Shown here: positions 33,401 to 43,096 of the stretch, piece by piece
How positions within the stretch are numbered: position 1 is the stretch's first letter
Layout of the letters: each line of letters opens with the position of its first letter
Made by a program: the position numbers and the translations under genes
NCBI GenBank assembly: GCA_016490735.1
Contig: JAEMWC010000011.1
Location: 1,293,501-1,357,500 of the forward strand
Direction of reading: 5' to 3'
DNA from: Pachyseris speciosa
Taxonomy: Eukaryota; Cnidaria; Anthozoa; Scleractinia; Pachyseridae
DNA length: 64,000 nucleotides
Notes under the pieces: model-generated
The model's input: only the letters and a program-made list of their open reading frames with translations
Told to the model about the DNA's origin: nothing
Database searches by the model: none

Positions 33401-36295
33401 AAACGAAATTTTAATGCATTAACTTTTTTAATACCTTATGAATTTTTTTTTCATGGGGGGGGGGGGGGCTTCCAAAAAATTACTCTGATGGGGGGGGGGG
33501 TCATGCGAAAAAAATCGGAAATTGGGGGGGGGGGGTCATACAATTTTCAAATAACACTCCTCCAAATCCCACCAGCCCCCCCTACCCCATAAAAAATGAA
33601 CGGTCCCTAAAACGAGAAAAAAAAGTAACAATATTTTGACATGTATTTTCTTTCCGACACTACGAATTGCAAAAGTAAAGGGCAGAAAATCAGTCTGGAA
33701 TTCCTTTACGTAGGGTTGGCTCTGTTTAGCCTTCGTTTATAATCACAGGGTACCCTTAAAACACGGCTTCTTCGGTATCTATCAACACTGAATGTTCCCA
33801 GCTCACCTTTTAGTTGTCCAAATCTCTGGAAAAGACTCGCGATTTTGACACAAAAGAGCCCTCCAAAACCCGGCTAATGCCTTCACAACACTACCGCTGT
33901 ACACACACATCCATGGCTGCGATGTAAGGTGGGCTACGTCACCAAGGTAGATGCTGTGAAAGCGGGCGATATCTCGCAGCACAATCTTAAAAAGTGAAAT
34001 TTAACAACAGCAAAGCTACATTGTCTCGCATAAAACAGAAAAGATCACATTAATCCAAAGAAGAGGACACAAATCGTCATGATAAAATTCATGCATGCCA
34101 TTTGCAAACCATCGCACTTTATTGGGCTTCCACGGATGACATAGAGTCATCGAAGGACGAGCAAGCCAGACATAGGTACAGAAAAATTTAAGGGAAAGGG
34201 TGGTACGTTGTTCAAAGGAAGAAAAGGAAACTGAAGGGTTTGGGGAGTCATTGCAATCCTCGGTCGCAGTTTCTTGATGCTGCTCAGACTTCAAATCATA
34301 TGAGTGTCTCATACCTTTATATCGCCCTCGTCCCAGACTTCTGGCGCAATATTTACGGTATTTAAGTGCGACACGTGGCCTGTTAGATCCTCCATAACTA
34401 TAACGTATAGTTCCTGCAATGCGAGTAAACAAACGAATCTATTACCTTTTATAATCAGTTTGAGTTAAACTACAACAAACCAAAAGCTATCAGGGAGTGA
34501 AAATGTTAAGCCTGTGGGATGTGGCCATCAGGGGATAGATTTTCAAACCTTGGATGGGTCGCAGATGGTGTGATAAACAGTCGGGGAAATGTCCGTAAAC
34601 CTATGGTCACGTGTTGTCATCAGCTTTATCTCTCTCACATCAGAGTGCCTGCATAGAGAACATAAATTCGTTGACATTATTAAAGAATTATTTCACGATA
34701 CACTCGATTCGACCAATCATAGCTTGCGCAATTCTTTGAACATTCTATAAATTACTTTGAGCGCACTGTTTGTCAAGCTAGTATTGGAATAGAAGAAACG
34801 AGGTGCTCCCATGAGCACGGTGCAGGTGATTGTGGGTAGGAAAGGCATCAGATTCAGATGACCAAAATTTATACAAGATGGTAGGCAGTCTAAAGGCATT
34901 TTGCATTTCTATTAAAATTTCGATTTTATGCGAAAACTGTGAAATTTAAAGAAATTTGCGCTGGGTGAACTTTAATTATTTTGAACCCTAATTACAACTT
35001 AATTAAGTTATCAAAGGATGACTAACCTGAAATACGACACATGTCGAAACATCTCGGCATACTGGCTAACCTCCCCTGGTTGGCGCCTTATCCAGTCTGC
35101 AAAGATCCTGACAAACTTGTCGGCCAGCGGCTTACATTTCAAGACCACGCGCAGTGTCTGGGTTGCAGTGGCCGCTGTAGTATAGACGGGTAAGTAAAGA
35201 CGTTTTCTCTCAAATACTGTGGGGTGTTTAACTTGCAGTTATTTTTGCAATACCGAAATAAAGAAAACAACATTTTTTTTTTGATAAATCATAACTGTCC
35301 TTGAACGAAGAGAAATACTGAATCATCACCCCTCCCACCCTCTCCTCCCACCTCCAACAAACAAGAATCCTTCACTAATGTGATAAAGAAATAGCCAGAC
35401 ACGAGGAGTAAGATAAATCATATTTGAAAGGCTTACCATAGCCTTGCCTATGCGCCTAACCTTACCATAGTTTGGTCGGCTGTATTTGATCTCAAAGCCA
35501 CGGTGACCTATGATTCTTTCATCGTTTTGTGTCGCCTTGCAGGTTGTTGTCAAGCCAATGCTCTGCAAAGGCACCTGACAAGGAGAAATAACCATTACAT
35601 TAGTTCTTGAAAGTGTGAGTAATTAATAGGTTCGCCCCATTGCAAATTCGCACCCCAGTTATGTCGCTCATCATCAAAAATTGCGTTTGATCCATATTTG
35701 AAGTTACGACACTCCCATACTGCTTACCTCGACCCCATGAGACCCCTAACCCCCCCCCCCCCCCCCCACTTTCCCAAGAAAAAAGGAAAGGCAAAGGAAG
35801 ACAAACATGAAACATGCGAAATGTCTCCCATCGACTCCCTCGCAGCAGTTCAAAAGGGTAAACGTGGCGAGGAGGCGAGATTATCACACACCACAAGCGA
35901 TCATCCCTGAAATCAGCGCTAATTTCAGCAGTACTTTGCTTGCCTGATAGTGAACAGCAGGAATCTGTATGCGCAAAAGAAATACGCATTATTCAGCCGC
36001 TTTCCAGCTCCCTTATTGGCGGTCAGTTAGGAGCAGTTCACACATGTAACATCTTGGCCCCTTTTAATTTAGGTTGATAGGTACATTCGAGCGAACTAGA
36101 TGGAGAATAGAATTTACTTACATCAAAAGGCTGCCAAGAAACTACTGTTCCTCTGGATCCAATGATACTTTGAAAGAACGCCTTTGTCAGCAGGGATTTA
36201 GTCACTCCTTTTGCGTCGCTGTTTTGACAAATGACGTCATCTGATGAGCAAGGGCGTCGGTGTGGTAAGGGTGCGAATAGGTGAGGTTCTTCCAT
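30439..36295 (-). CDS. Kinase-like protein of the APH/choline-kinase superfamily, exact substrate unknown
   Basis: Seven minus-strand exons, 36295-36122, 35574-35466, 35174-35027, 34648-34549, 34413-34315, 33985-33807 and 30985-30439, join in phase to a 451-residue protein. The parts fit a small-molecule kinase fold: VVLKCKPL (probable ATP-binding lysine strand), ELYVIVMEDL (hinge region), LRDIARFH, catalytic loop LVHYDFTPRN with the H-x-D-x4-N pattern of aminoglycoside phosphotransferases, and IYDWEMA with the metal-binding aspartate. The ATG at 36293-36295 follows an in-frame TAG 27 bases upstream. Exon 2 has two possible donors; the one at 35465 keeps the frame, the one near 35435 does not. 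The last intron (2.8 kb) holds a DNA transposon and a SINE. No signal peptide or membrane segment is evident. I do not recognise the substrate; phosphorylation of an amino alcohol, sugar or polyketide-type compound is possible but unproven. Confidence 0.75.
31022..31420 (-). mobile_element. SINE copy, minus strand (family of 8962-9342)
   Basis: Minus-strand reading has GGCTCAAACCC (B box), GGACCACAAACCAGGGTCTT and AGTTCCGGGTGCTGTGGTCT, matching the intact copy in order. In the last intron of the APH-type kinase gene. Confidence 0.7.
31912..32376 (-). CDS. Transposon ORF 1, unrecognised 154-residue protein
   Basis: Starts with ATG and a basic leader (MSKKRKLKQNRKKSKGRK) that looks like a nuclear localisation signal. 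The middle (residues 35-110) seems ordered, with VEDVAALLLTRDAAFIAHLL and LKPEVRNRMYCFLHPEDY. The C-terminus is an acidic Glu/Asp tail of about 35 residues. Codon pattern and composition look like real coding sequence. I recognise no family; an accessory DNA-binding protein of the transposon is a guess. Confidence 0.5.
   Translation of the reverse strand: MSKKRKLKQNRKKSKGRKCKRFENNVLRVYYICVANPLAKELPNCFLYPPSMTIPEACINVEDVAALLLTRDAAFIAHLLQSSYFSNAAQSRLITNLKPEVRNRMYCFLHPEDYSSNVGDTNKEEEENDEEEEEEEHSDNEIEENVENEEGDTS
32480..33361 (+). CDS. Transposon ORF 2, probably frameshifted
   Basis: Two overlapping open stretches look like one protein. The first (about 32490-32781) reads through EFLKFSCGVKVGQVC, FCCEWTGPPIGRCPKPFPDH and ends in a stop in a GSSGS run. 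The second (about 32750-33361) continues one base out of frame with SVARFGDKFIVKPKFVVEYL, a basic coiled segment and KLSVPELNKYLQHHGLL, which has a SAP-like helix-turn-helix look, followed by an acidic Ser/Asp-rich tail. Cys-x2-Cys and His spacing in the first part suggests a metal-binding module. The break may be a mutation or an unseen intron. No family name assigned. Confidence 0.5.
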
Positions 36296-37399
36296 GAGTA
36301 CCTGTACTGAGATGACCAGCTATTTCAAAGACATTTTAAAAATTCGAACTTAGAAACAAGAAAAATATGAATAAAATTAGAACATGAAACGGACACCTGG
36401 CTGAGCGGACAGTTAGCCGACTGACCGAAATACGAAAGAAACGAGCGCAAAAACTATCTTGTTCTGTACCGATGTGAATCTCTGCTGGGTGAGTCGTTCT
36501 CTTCTTCAAATTTCGACCTATCATTATTCGGTTGCGTTTCTTTATATTCCCCTTGCCTGTTTGCCTGTGTCCATGCTTTTCTCCATCATCGTTAGCAGAC
36601 TCAAGTTGCATAAGATTCTAGGCGAACAATCAGCCAACGCTGAGCAACAACGGGCAAAAAAGAAACAGAAGCGTGATGAAGATGGCTACTATTGTGTGGG
36701 GGTTTGCACTGTGCTGGGTATACCCTGGAGTATTTCCGGCGTGTTTCTAGTCAACTTTGACACCGACAATACTTCAACTTGTGGCTTCTTTATATATTAT
36801 ACCATTGCCTGGTTTGTGGCCACCTAAAATTGTGTTATCATTCCCTGCATCTATATCGATCTGTTTCGTTTTCAGTGGCAATCATCAAAGAGCTCTAACA
36901 AAAGAGACTCTTGAAGCACTTTATGGCGGCGCAGGTCAGGCGTAAGTCAGTTTTAACTCTGGATTTTAAAGGCAATGAGTAGGTCTGTACGAACTGTGGT
37001 AGATTTCCCTTACAAAAGCGGACCACTATGGACGTCAATATTAAACCTCTGACTAACGGAGAGGCCTTTCTGTTTTTAACTTGCCTTAACAGCAGCGATA
37101 CCGGAATTCTATGGAAAATTCTGCAATTTGGCCTTTTTTAAAGAATCTATTAGACCTACATTGTAGCAAAAAAGGAAAGAGTGGATTTCGAAAGAAATGA
37201 CCGTGACCTTTTGTACTGGATAAACTGAAAAACTAAATAAAGTTTAGAGCATTTGGCGGTGCCTTCGAAACAGGCCGGATACTGTAATCAAACTAAAGAG
37301 AATGGATAGAAAGAACCTCAAAAGCCAAATGACGTGACGTCAATATCGGGACCACCTCCTAGAAATTGAGTCCAACTTATCTGTTTATCCGTTGAGGGA

Positions 37400-37620
37400 A
37401 CTAAGGCCTGATTCAGACGCCGTAATTTTCATGAGCCGAACCTAATGCATTCAATTAAGTACACGAAAAGTTCGGCGTCTGAATCAATTAAAAACGTCTA
37501 CTTTGGAACGGCTCAGCCGTTATTTTCGCCTGGACGAAGCGGAAATTTCGACTTTGGAACGCCTTTGATTCAGACGCCGAACTTTTCATGTGCCGAACCT
37601 AATGCATGAATTATTATATT
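37400..37620. repeat. Repeat with direct and inverted TTCAGACGCCGAA motifs
   Basis: GATTCAGACGCCG occurs at about 37413 and 37570, and its complement CGGCGTCTGAATC at about 37473. GAACCTAATGCAT occurs twice. This is a small, internally repeated non-autonomous element. Confidence 0.6.
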
Positions 37621-38346
37621 GTATATATTTAAACAGTTTTATTCAGAACTGGAACTGGAAATGTATTAGGAACGCCTGTGGAACGGCAAATAACATGCCT
37701 CTTCGTCAAGCTGTACATACAATTGCTGCTCGGGCGCGCTATTTTCGTGCGGGTAGGCAGAGGTTCTGTAGTGACGTCACGGTGCCGCACCTGTGAGTTC
37801 ACTGATGCGATACGATCAGTGCATGCTCGTATACACAACGTCTTTGTTTTCTTTCCCCTTTTTCAATGGAAATATATTTCAAAACATATAACAGGACATT
37901 TTTCTTCGAGATTTTAGTTCAGATGACCAACTCTTGGCCTGAAATAAAAATTAGGAACTTGTATTTCAGTGATAATTGGGAACATAAAAACCTGCTTGTT
38001 TTGAGGGTGTTGCCGCAAAAAAACTGATCCTACAAAGACATACTCATGTGCAGCTACAAAAGTGCAACGAACATGTCACGCTTGTATCTTGAAGCTCTGT
38101 GCACTGTTTACTGAACAATAGTTGTCTCATTAGGTCCATTTGTTAGTGCAACAGCATTTGTTCGTTTTACCACTGTTGTGTGTCTCCAGAGATTGATTGC
38201 AAACCACCTATACACGAAAACATTCGTGCTGCACATCACAGCTCCAACATAGGTAAATTTTGACCTCTTTGCAGTTCTTTTATGTTACAGTTACATACAG
38301 CATTCAAAACCTCTGCGATACTATCAGCGACTGATATTATTCACTC

Positions 38347-38446
38347 AGTTAATCTTTTGTCTCACGATTGAGTCACAAAGATGTGGATCGCGATCCACAT
38401 CCACATCCACATCTTTGTGACTCAATCGTGAGACAAAAGATTAACT
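38347..38446. repeat. Perfect 42-base inverted repeat (hairpin)
   Basis: Arms 38347-38388 and 38405-38446 are exact reverse complements, with a 16-base loop that itself repeats the arm tip (ATCCACATCCAC). Possibly the core of a foldback element. Confidence 0.9.
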
Positions 38447-39411
38447 CAGCTATCATTTGAAACCACGATGACGAACACCTTTCATAATATTATTCACTCA
38501 GTAGCTAATTCAATTCATGGGCTACACTTATAGGGAGCACTTTGATTACACTGTATACATGGAGTCATTTGAGATAAAAACCTCCGTGAACAGCCCTTTC
38601 CTATACTGTCAATATGTGGATTTGATGGAGTCATTGTTTTTGTCGCTTGTTTATCAGTTGCAAAACACCCCTCCCCCAAAACGCCTTTTGAACAAACACA
38701 CCAGTTCCGAGAAGCAGCTAAGAGGTGAATTTAATCTAAGTGCCAATATTTTGTTTCGTATAAAGACTAAAACTCCAATAAAGTGAGTGGAGGATAGAGG
38801 TATCAGCTGATTGAGAAGTCACTGTTGATTGCAAGACACAGGTCTGTACCCGCTTGGACTTGACAATTAAAAGAGATCGAAGAAGGATCGAAGGAAATCA
38901 TGCAAACACAAGTACCAAATACCAATGCTAGGCAATGTCGTTTGATTTCTTTGAGCTTCCGTTTACTTCTCCCTGATGGAATCAAACTTCTGAATTACTG
39001 TTAAAATTAAAGTTCAGTGGAAGCATTCGTAGAAGCATGCAACAAGACACGGCCCGGAACTTCCCGTTTGAGTTTCTTACCTGTGTTTTGAGGGCAAAAC
39101 CTGCGACACTTCAGCTTTTAGTCAGCGCTTGGTGTCTGATCAGCAGACAGCGGCAAATTTGCTGGTAACGTTAGGCTTCCGTTTAGTGCGTTTTTCCTGT
39201 ATTTTCTCCTCCAGTTTATTATGTTTTGCTTCTTTTTGTTTGTTGTTATTCTTCTCGATATGTCTGAACTCGTACGTCAGGCGATATCGCCTGCCTGACA
39301 CCAAGTGTCATCTGGCTGTCTAATCCTATTTGTTTCGCGACCGTCACGCCATTTCAGCTGGCTTGCATTCAGGCCATACCCACCAGGGGTCCACCAGTGA
39401 CTCCGTTGTGT

Positions 39412-39708
39412 TTACAAGAATCTTTTCTTCACATGACAGCTGACATGACTGTCAAGAATTGGGAAAACACTCTCGAAACGGAATCGCATCCATCGGTTCA
39501 CCAGACATTCGAGGTCAAGGGCTATCGCCTGACCCAATAAAGTTAATCCTTCAAGAATTATTGACAACGTCCTGTGCAGTCGTCGGCGGAAAAAGCTAGC
39601 AGCCGCAGTGCAGTCTTGAGAGTAATGGTCCGATATCTCAGCATCATAAAACATGAACAAATCACATCTCTCAGTCGTTACAAACACTTCGATGGTCCAC
39701 TTGACCAT
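39412..39708 (-). CDS. Unassigned 98-codon open reading frame
   Basis: An ATG-started frame with balanced composition, MVKWTIEVFVTTE at the start and FFRRRLHRTLSIILEGLTLL inside. No domain recognised, no flanking splice signal examined in full, and no homolog recalled. It could be a small gene, a relic or chance. Confidence 0.2.
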   Translation of the reverse strand: MVKWTIEVFVTTERCDLFMFYDAEISDHYSQDCTAAASFFRRRLHRTLSIILEGLTLLGQAIALDLECLVNRWMRFRFESVFPILDSHVSCHVKKRFL

Positions 39709-39771
39709 TTAGTAAAACTGTGATCGTGGGAAGAAGGGATATTCTACATTGCGAAAGGTAAGTTAGGCCCG

Positions 39772-40129
39772 GGGGGCTCTCCCAGAAAAATTGGGTGGGG
39801 GTGTCCGGGCCGCTTCCTGAAACTCCTACCCAATTTCAGACCAAAATCTGCGATTTTCCCTACCCTATTTCAGACCTATTTCAGACCTTTTTCACGTACA
39901 CGGTTGGAGTAAACATAATTTGAGAAGGGCTTTCGTTGATGGTCTTATCGCCTAATGATAAAGAAGTAGCTCCTTCTATTCAAGACTAGAGTACACAATC
40001 CATAACCTATTTCAGACCAAAATGGTCAAAATCGATACTCTATTTCAGACCAAAACGGCTAAAAACCGATACCCTTTGGGGCCGCACATACCTATATATT
40101 CTATATAGCTGATATAAGGGAGTACCCCC
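39772..40129. mobile_element. MITE with repeated CTATTTCAGACC motif
   Basis: Ends GGGGGCTCTCCC and GGGAGTACCCCC are imperfect inverted repeats. The inside has at least five copies of ATTTCAGACC, two of them followed by AAAATGG or AAAACGG. No coding capacity. Confidence 0.65.
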
Positions 40130-40186
40130 CTCCCCCTGGAGTTAGGCTCCACGGCTCATTTCCCGAAACAGCGGCTGGAGGTGGGC

Positions 40187-40783
40187 TGTAAAGATGAAGT
40201 GGAAAGGATACTTCACAAATAAATGTGATCAAGTAAGCTGAAGCCACTCAAAAGGCACTAAGGCCACAAGGTAGTGGGCATTACCCCTTAAATCTACCAA
40301 AGCAAAGATTGAGCCCAAGCATTAGCAGCCATGGACAGCTGTTTCGGCCTTGTTAGGCCTCATCAGCATGTCATAGCTAATGCTCAGGCTCAAGCACCCA
40401 CATATCAATAAAACAAGCAATGGAAACGTAAAGCTTGTGGGATGTGGCTGGAGTGACAAGGATACTTCACAAATCACTCCAGCCACATCCCACAAGCTTT
40501 ACGTTTCCATTGCTTGTTTTACTGATATGTGGGTACTTGAGCCTGAGCATTAGCTATGCCATGCTGATGAGGCCTAACAAGGCCGAAACAGCTGTCCATG
40601 GCTGCTAATGCTTGGGCTCAATCTTTGCTTTGGTAGATTTAAGGGGTAATGCCCGCTACCTTATGGCGTTAGTGCCTTTTGAGTGGCTTCAGCTTACTTG
40701 ATCACATTAATTTGTGAAGTATCCTTGTCACTCCAGCCACATCCCACAAGCCTTACGTTTCCATTGCTTGTAAAGATGAAGTG
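40187..40783. mobile_element. 567-bp head-to-head palindromic insertion with 15-bp target duplication
   Basis: TGTAAAGATGAAGTG occurs at 40187-40201 and again at 40769-40783, bordering an insertion 40202-40768. Inside, arms 40204-40455 and 40475-40726 are near-perfect reverse complements around a 19-base centre. The extra 42 bases at the right (from about 40727) repeat the start of the right arm, so the unit looks like a monomer of about 265 bases arranged in opposed copies. No coding capacity seen. Confidence 0.85.
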
Positions 40784-40946
40784 ACACGCTTCTCGCGAGA
40801 CTAATTATTCTATGCATTAATCGCAAATCTTCGCAGGTGCTGGAGCGTTTACAAAATGTCTCCAACACTTCTATTCCGTTTTCGAAAAAAAAATTGTGGA
40901 GAGAAATTTGCTGTTAGCTTCCTGTTCGATTAGTATAGGTAATCGC

Positions 40947-40980
<34 letters not shown>

Positions 40981-43096
40981 GAATTCTTTTTTCAAAGACT
41001 AACAAAATATTTGTGGTCGGGTGGGTAAGTAGCCTGGGAATTACCCAGAATTCATCAGGCGTCTGCAGGTCTGAGCGATTTATTTATGTTTTCTCACCAC
41101 TAAAATGGCGGGTGGAATGAATACACTGTACTGATATTCATGTCACTTTCTAACTTAATAAGGAGTATGGTAAGTTTGCTTATTTATCAGACATTTTAAC
41201 CTACTTTCGAAAACGTTCGCTGTTTATGAGTTTTCTTTCCGTCGTGCTTTTTCAAGTCGTCTTCGTAAAATTTCACGATTACTGATTACAGGGAGAGACT
41301 GACCGTCTATATGGAAACTTGTTTCAGCAGGATATTTGACCCTTTTTTTCGTTATAGGTAAGGAATTTCAATTTTGGTATTATCTAATGCACTTAAGGAT
41401 AGTTGATTCGGTAATTCTACTTAAATTTTGCTTTGAAAGACGTGAATTTACAGTGCGTGGCGCAAATCACCGAACACGAAAGGTTACTTGAGCTTATATC
41501 AGCTTAAGCTTATGGTGAGCTCAAGATTTGCTGTTTTTGAAGAGTATGGCAACAAAATTCTCAAGTGTTAATGTTTATTTGTAAAGAATACGTGGAAAGA
41601 ATGCTATCTTCAATATGGCAAAGTTCTAGATCTTACATTTTCCAGGCATACGAGCTCTGCTGGTGCTGCTTTTTCGAAAGTAAAAGCTTCAACTTGAAAG
41701 CTTTTATATAAGTCTTACTTTCAATAGATTTTGCATGTGCTTAATATATTAAGCTTAGTTGATTGTGCTCTGCGCTCTTCTATTCCTCTCGTCCTAAACA
41801 TGCCACGACTTGCTGTAACGTAATAAGATTTTTCAAATAACTGAAATGGCCTTACGGGTTTTATCGTTTTCAATTTCAGGCAATTTAATTCTCTTGAGCC
41901 ATAAGCTATAAGCTTATGTCAACCTGAATGCACGACATGTTATATTTGGTTTTGTAGAAGAAATCGCCGGCTGCCTCTCTGCTTTTAAAGCGCCTAAGCA
42001 AATCTGACAGCCCAGTAAACACTTTTACAATAACTTTCTAGCTGTGTAATGGTGAATGTGTGCAGAAAGTAAAGTTAATTGATAATAATTCCACTCATTA
42101 TTCTGTAGTTTTTATGCAACGATTGTCTCAAATTTAATTTTTCAGCTGATAGATTTTAAATACTAAAATATGCGGCATATATTATTCCAGAAAGAACCAA
42201 TATATGTAATATTGGTGTCGTGGATTTAATCCAGCTTTTGTTACCAAAAAAAGAAAGGATTTATATAAATTAATCTAGGCTGGAATTTCTATTTGCATTT
42301 TTAAACTCCAATAATAGAACAGGACAATGTTGACCATTCATAATATTCCATCAGTTAGGTTCCATTGGCTTTGCAGGCCAACTGTTAGAAACAACCATTG
42401 TTTCTGTGTGGCTGAGCCAATGTGAAGTACAAATTAAACTTCCACCCTGTTTCTCCTTTTCATGTACTCCCCTGATCAACATTCATCTTCTCCTCACCAT
42501 TCTACACATAACTGGGAAATTCTTCTAAATTATCACCATACCATCTTTGGTATTCTCATGACCTGTATGTTTTACCAGACAGGCACATAGTAAGGAGAAT
42601 TTAGATGCTACAGAACTTGGCAATATCCTATCAGAATAACTCCAAACTGCAGGTAATGAATGATGTAAAGTTTCCACGTTCACCCAAAAGACTGTGCAGC
42701 ATTGTATCGCTCCTTTTTGCTTTTTGCTATAAATCTTCGCCTGTTTTACATGTAAGAAGGTGTTTAATATTGACATTGCAGTGTAAAGTTTTAGTCATTA
42801 TTGTTACTCAAGAGACGCAATAGAATTCCTAAATAGTAGATTTAGTGAAAACTTCTTGTGGTTGGTTTTTATTGACGGTACTTGCTATTCACGTGGGAAT
42901 CATGATACATGTAATTGCTGGATTTTGTGGTTTGAATGATGGTTTGGTCTAAAAAATCTATTTTTCTATAACATATTTCTTATCTGGCATGCAGACTATT
43001 GTAGTGAGTGAAATTTCTGACAGTGTAAATGCGCATAAAACTAATTTTTGTTTATTTGTTTCTTTCAATGAAAGGATCTAGCTTTCACTCTTTCAT
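40784..43096. other. Presumed 5' region of the BCH-domain gene
   Basis: No repeat or coding exon recognised with confidence. An AG acceptor at 43073-43074 precedes the first coding exon, so at least one noncoding exon should lie here or upstream. AAGCTTA motifs recur in both orientations around 41500-41920. Confidence 0.4.

Larger units (their letters stand above)
31475..33607. mobile_element. 2.1-kb DNA transposon with two divergent ORFs
   Basis: Terminal inverted repeats of about 45 bases: the left end starts GGGACCGTTCATTTTTTATG, the right end reads CATAAAAAATGAACGGTCCC, and both continue to a GGGCTGGTGGGATTTGG block. TAA flanks both sides (31472-31474, 33608-33610), suggesting a 3-bp target duplication as in PIF/Harbinger elements. 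Inside each end are runs of 10-14 G followed by TCA and CGAAAAAA. Two ORFs face away from each other from a centre near 32400. No DDE transposase is recognised. Confidence 0.8.
36296..39760. other. Intergenic region between divergent kinase and BCH genes, first part
   Basis: Contains a dispersed repeat at about 37400-37620, a perfect hairpin at 38347-38446 and one unassigned 98-codon frame at 39412-39708. Short open frames near 36460-36940 show no family resemblance. The promoter of the kinase gene should lie just above 36295, but no motif is distinctive. Confidence 0.5.

Noticed and set aside
34016..34432. 138-codon minus-strand frame
   Set aside because: Another frame of exon 5 of the kinase gene; the family motif (ELYVIVMEDL) is in a different frame between good splice sites.
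35432..35440. Alternative donor for kinase exon 2
   Set aside because: GCTATG followed by GTAAGC looks good, but it joins to the next exon out of frame; the earlier donor at 35465 keeps the family sequence.
36459..36945. Two overlapping plus-strand frames with hydrophobic segments
   Set aside because: No domain, no clear splice structure and low-complexity hydrophobic runs typical of AT-rich noncoding DNA.
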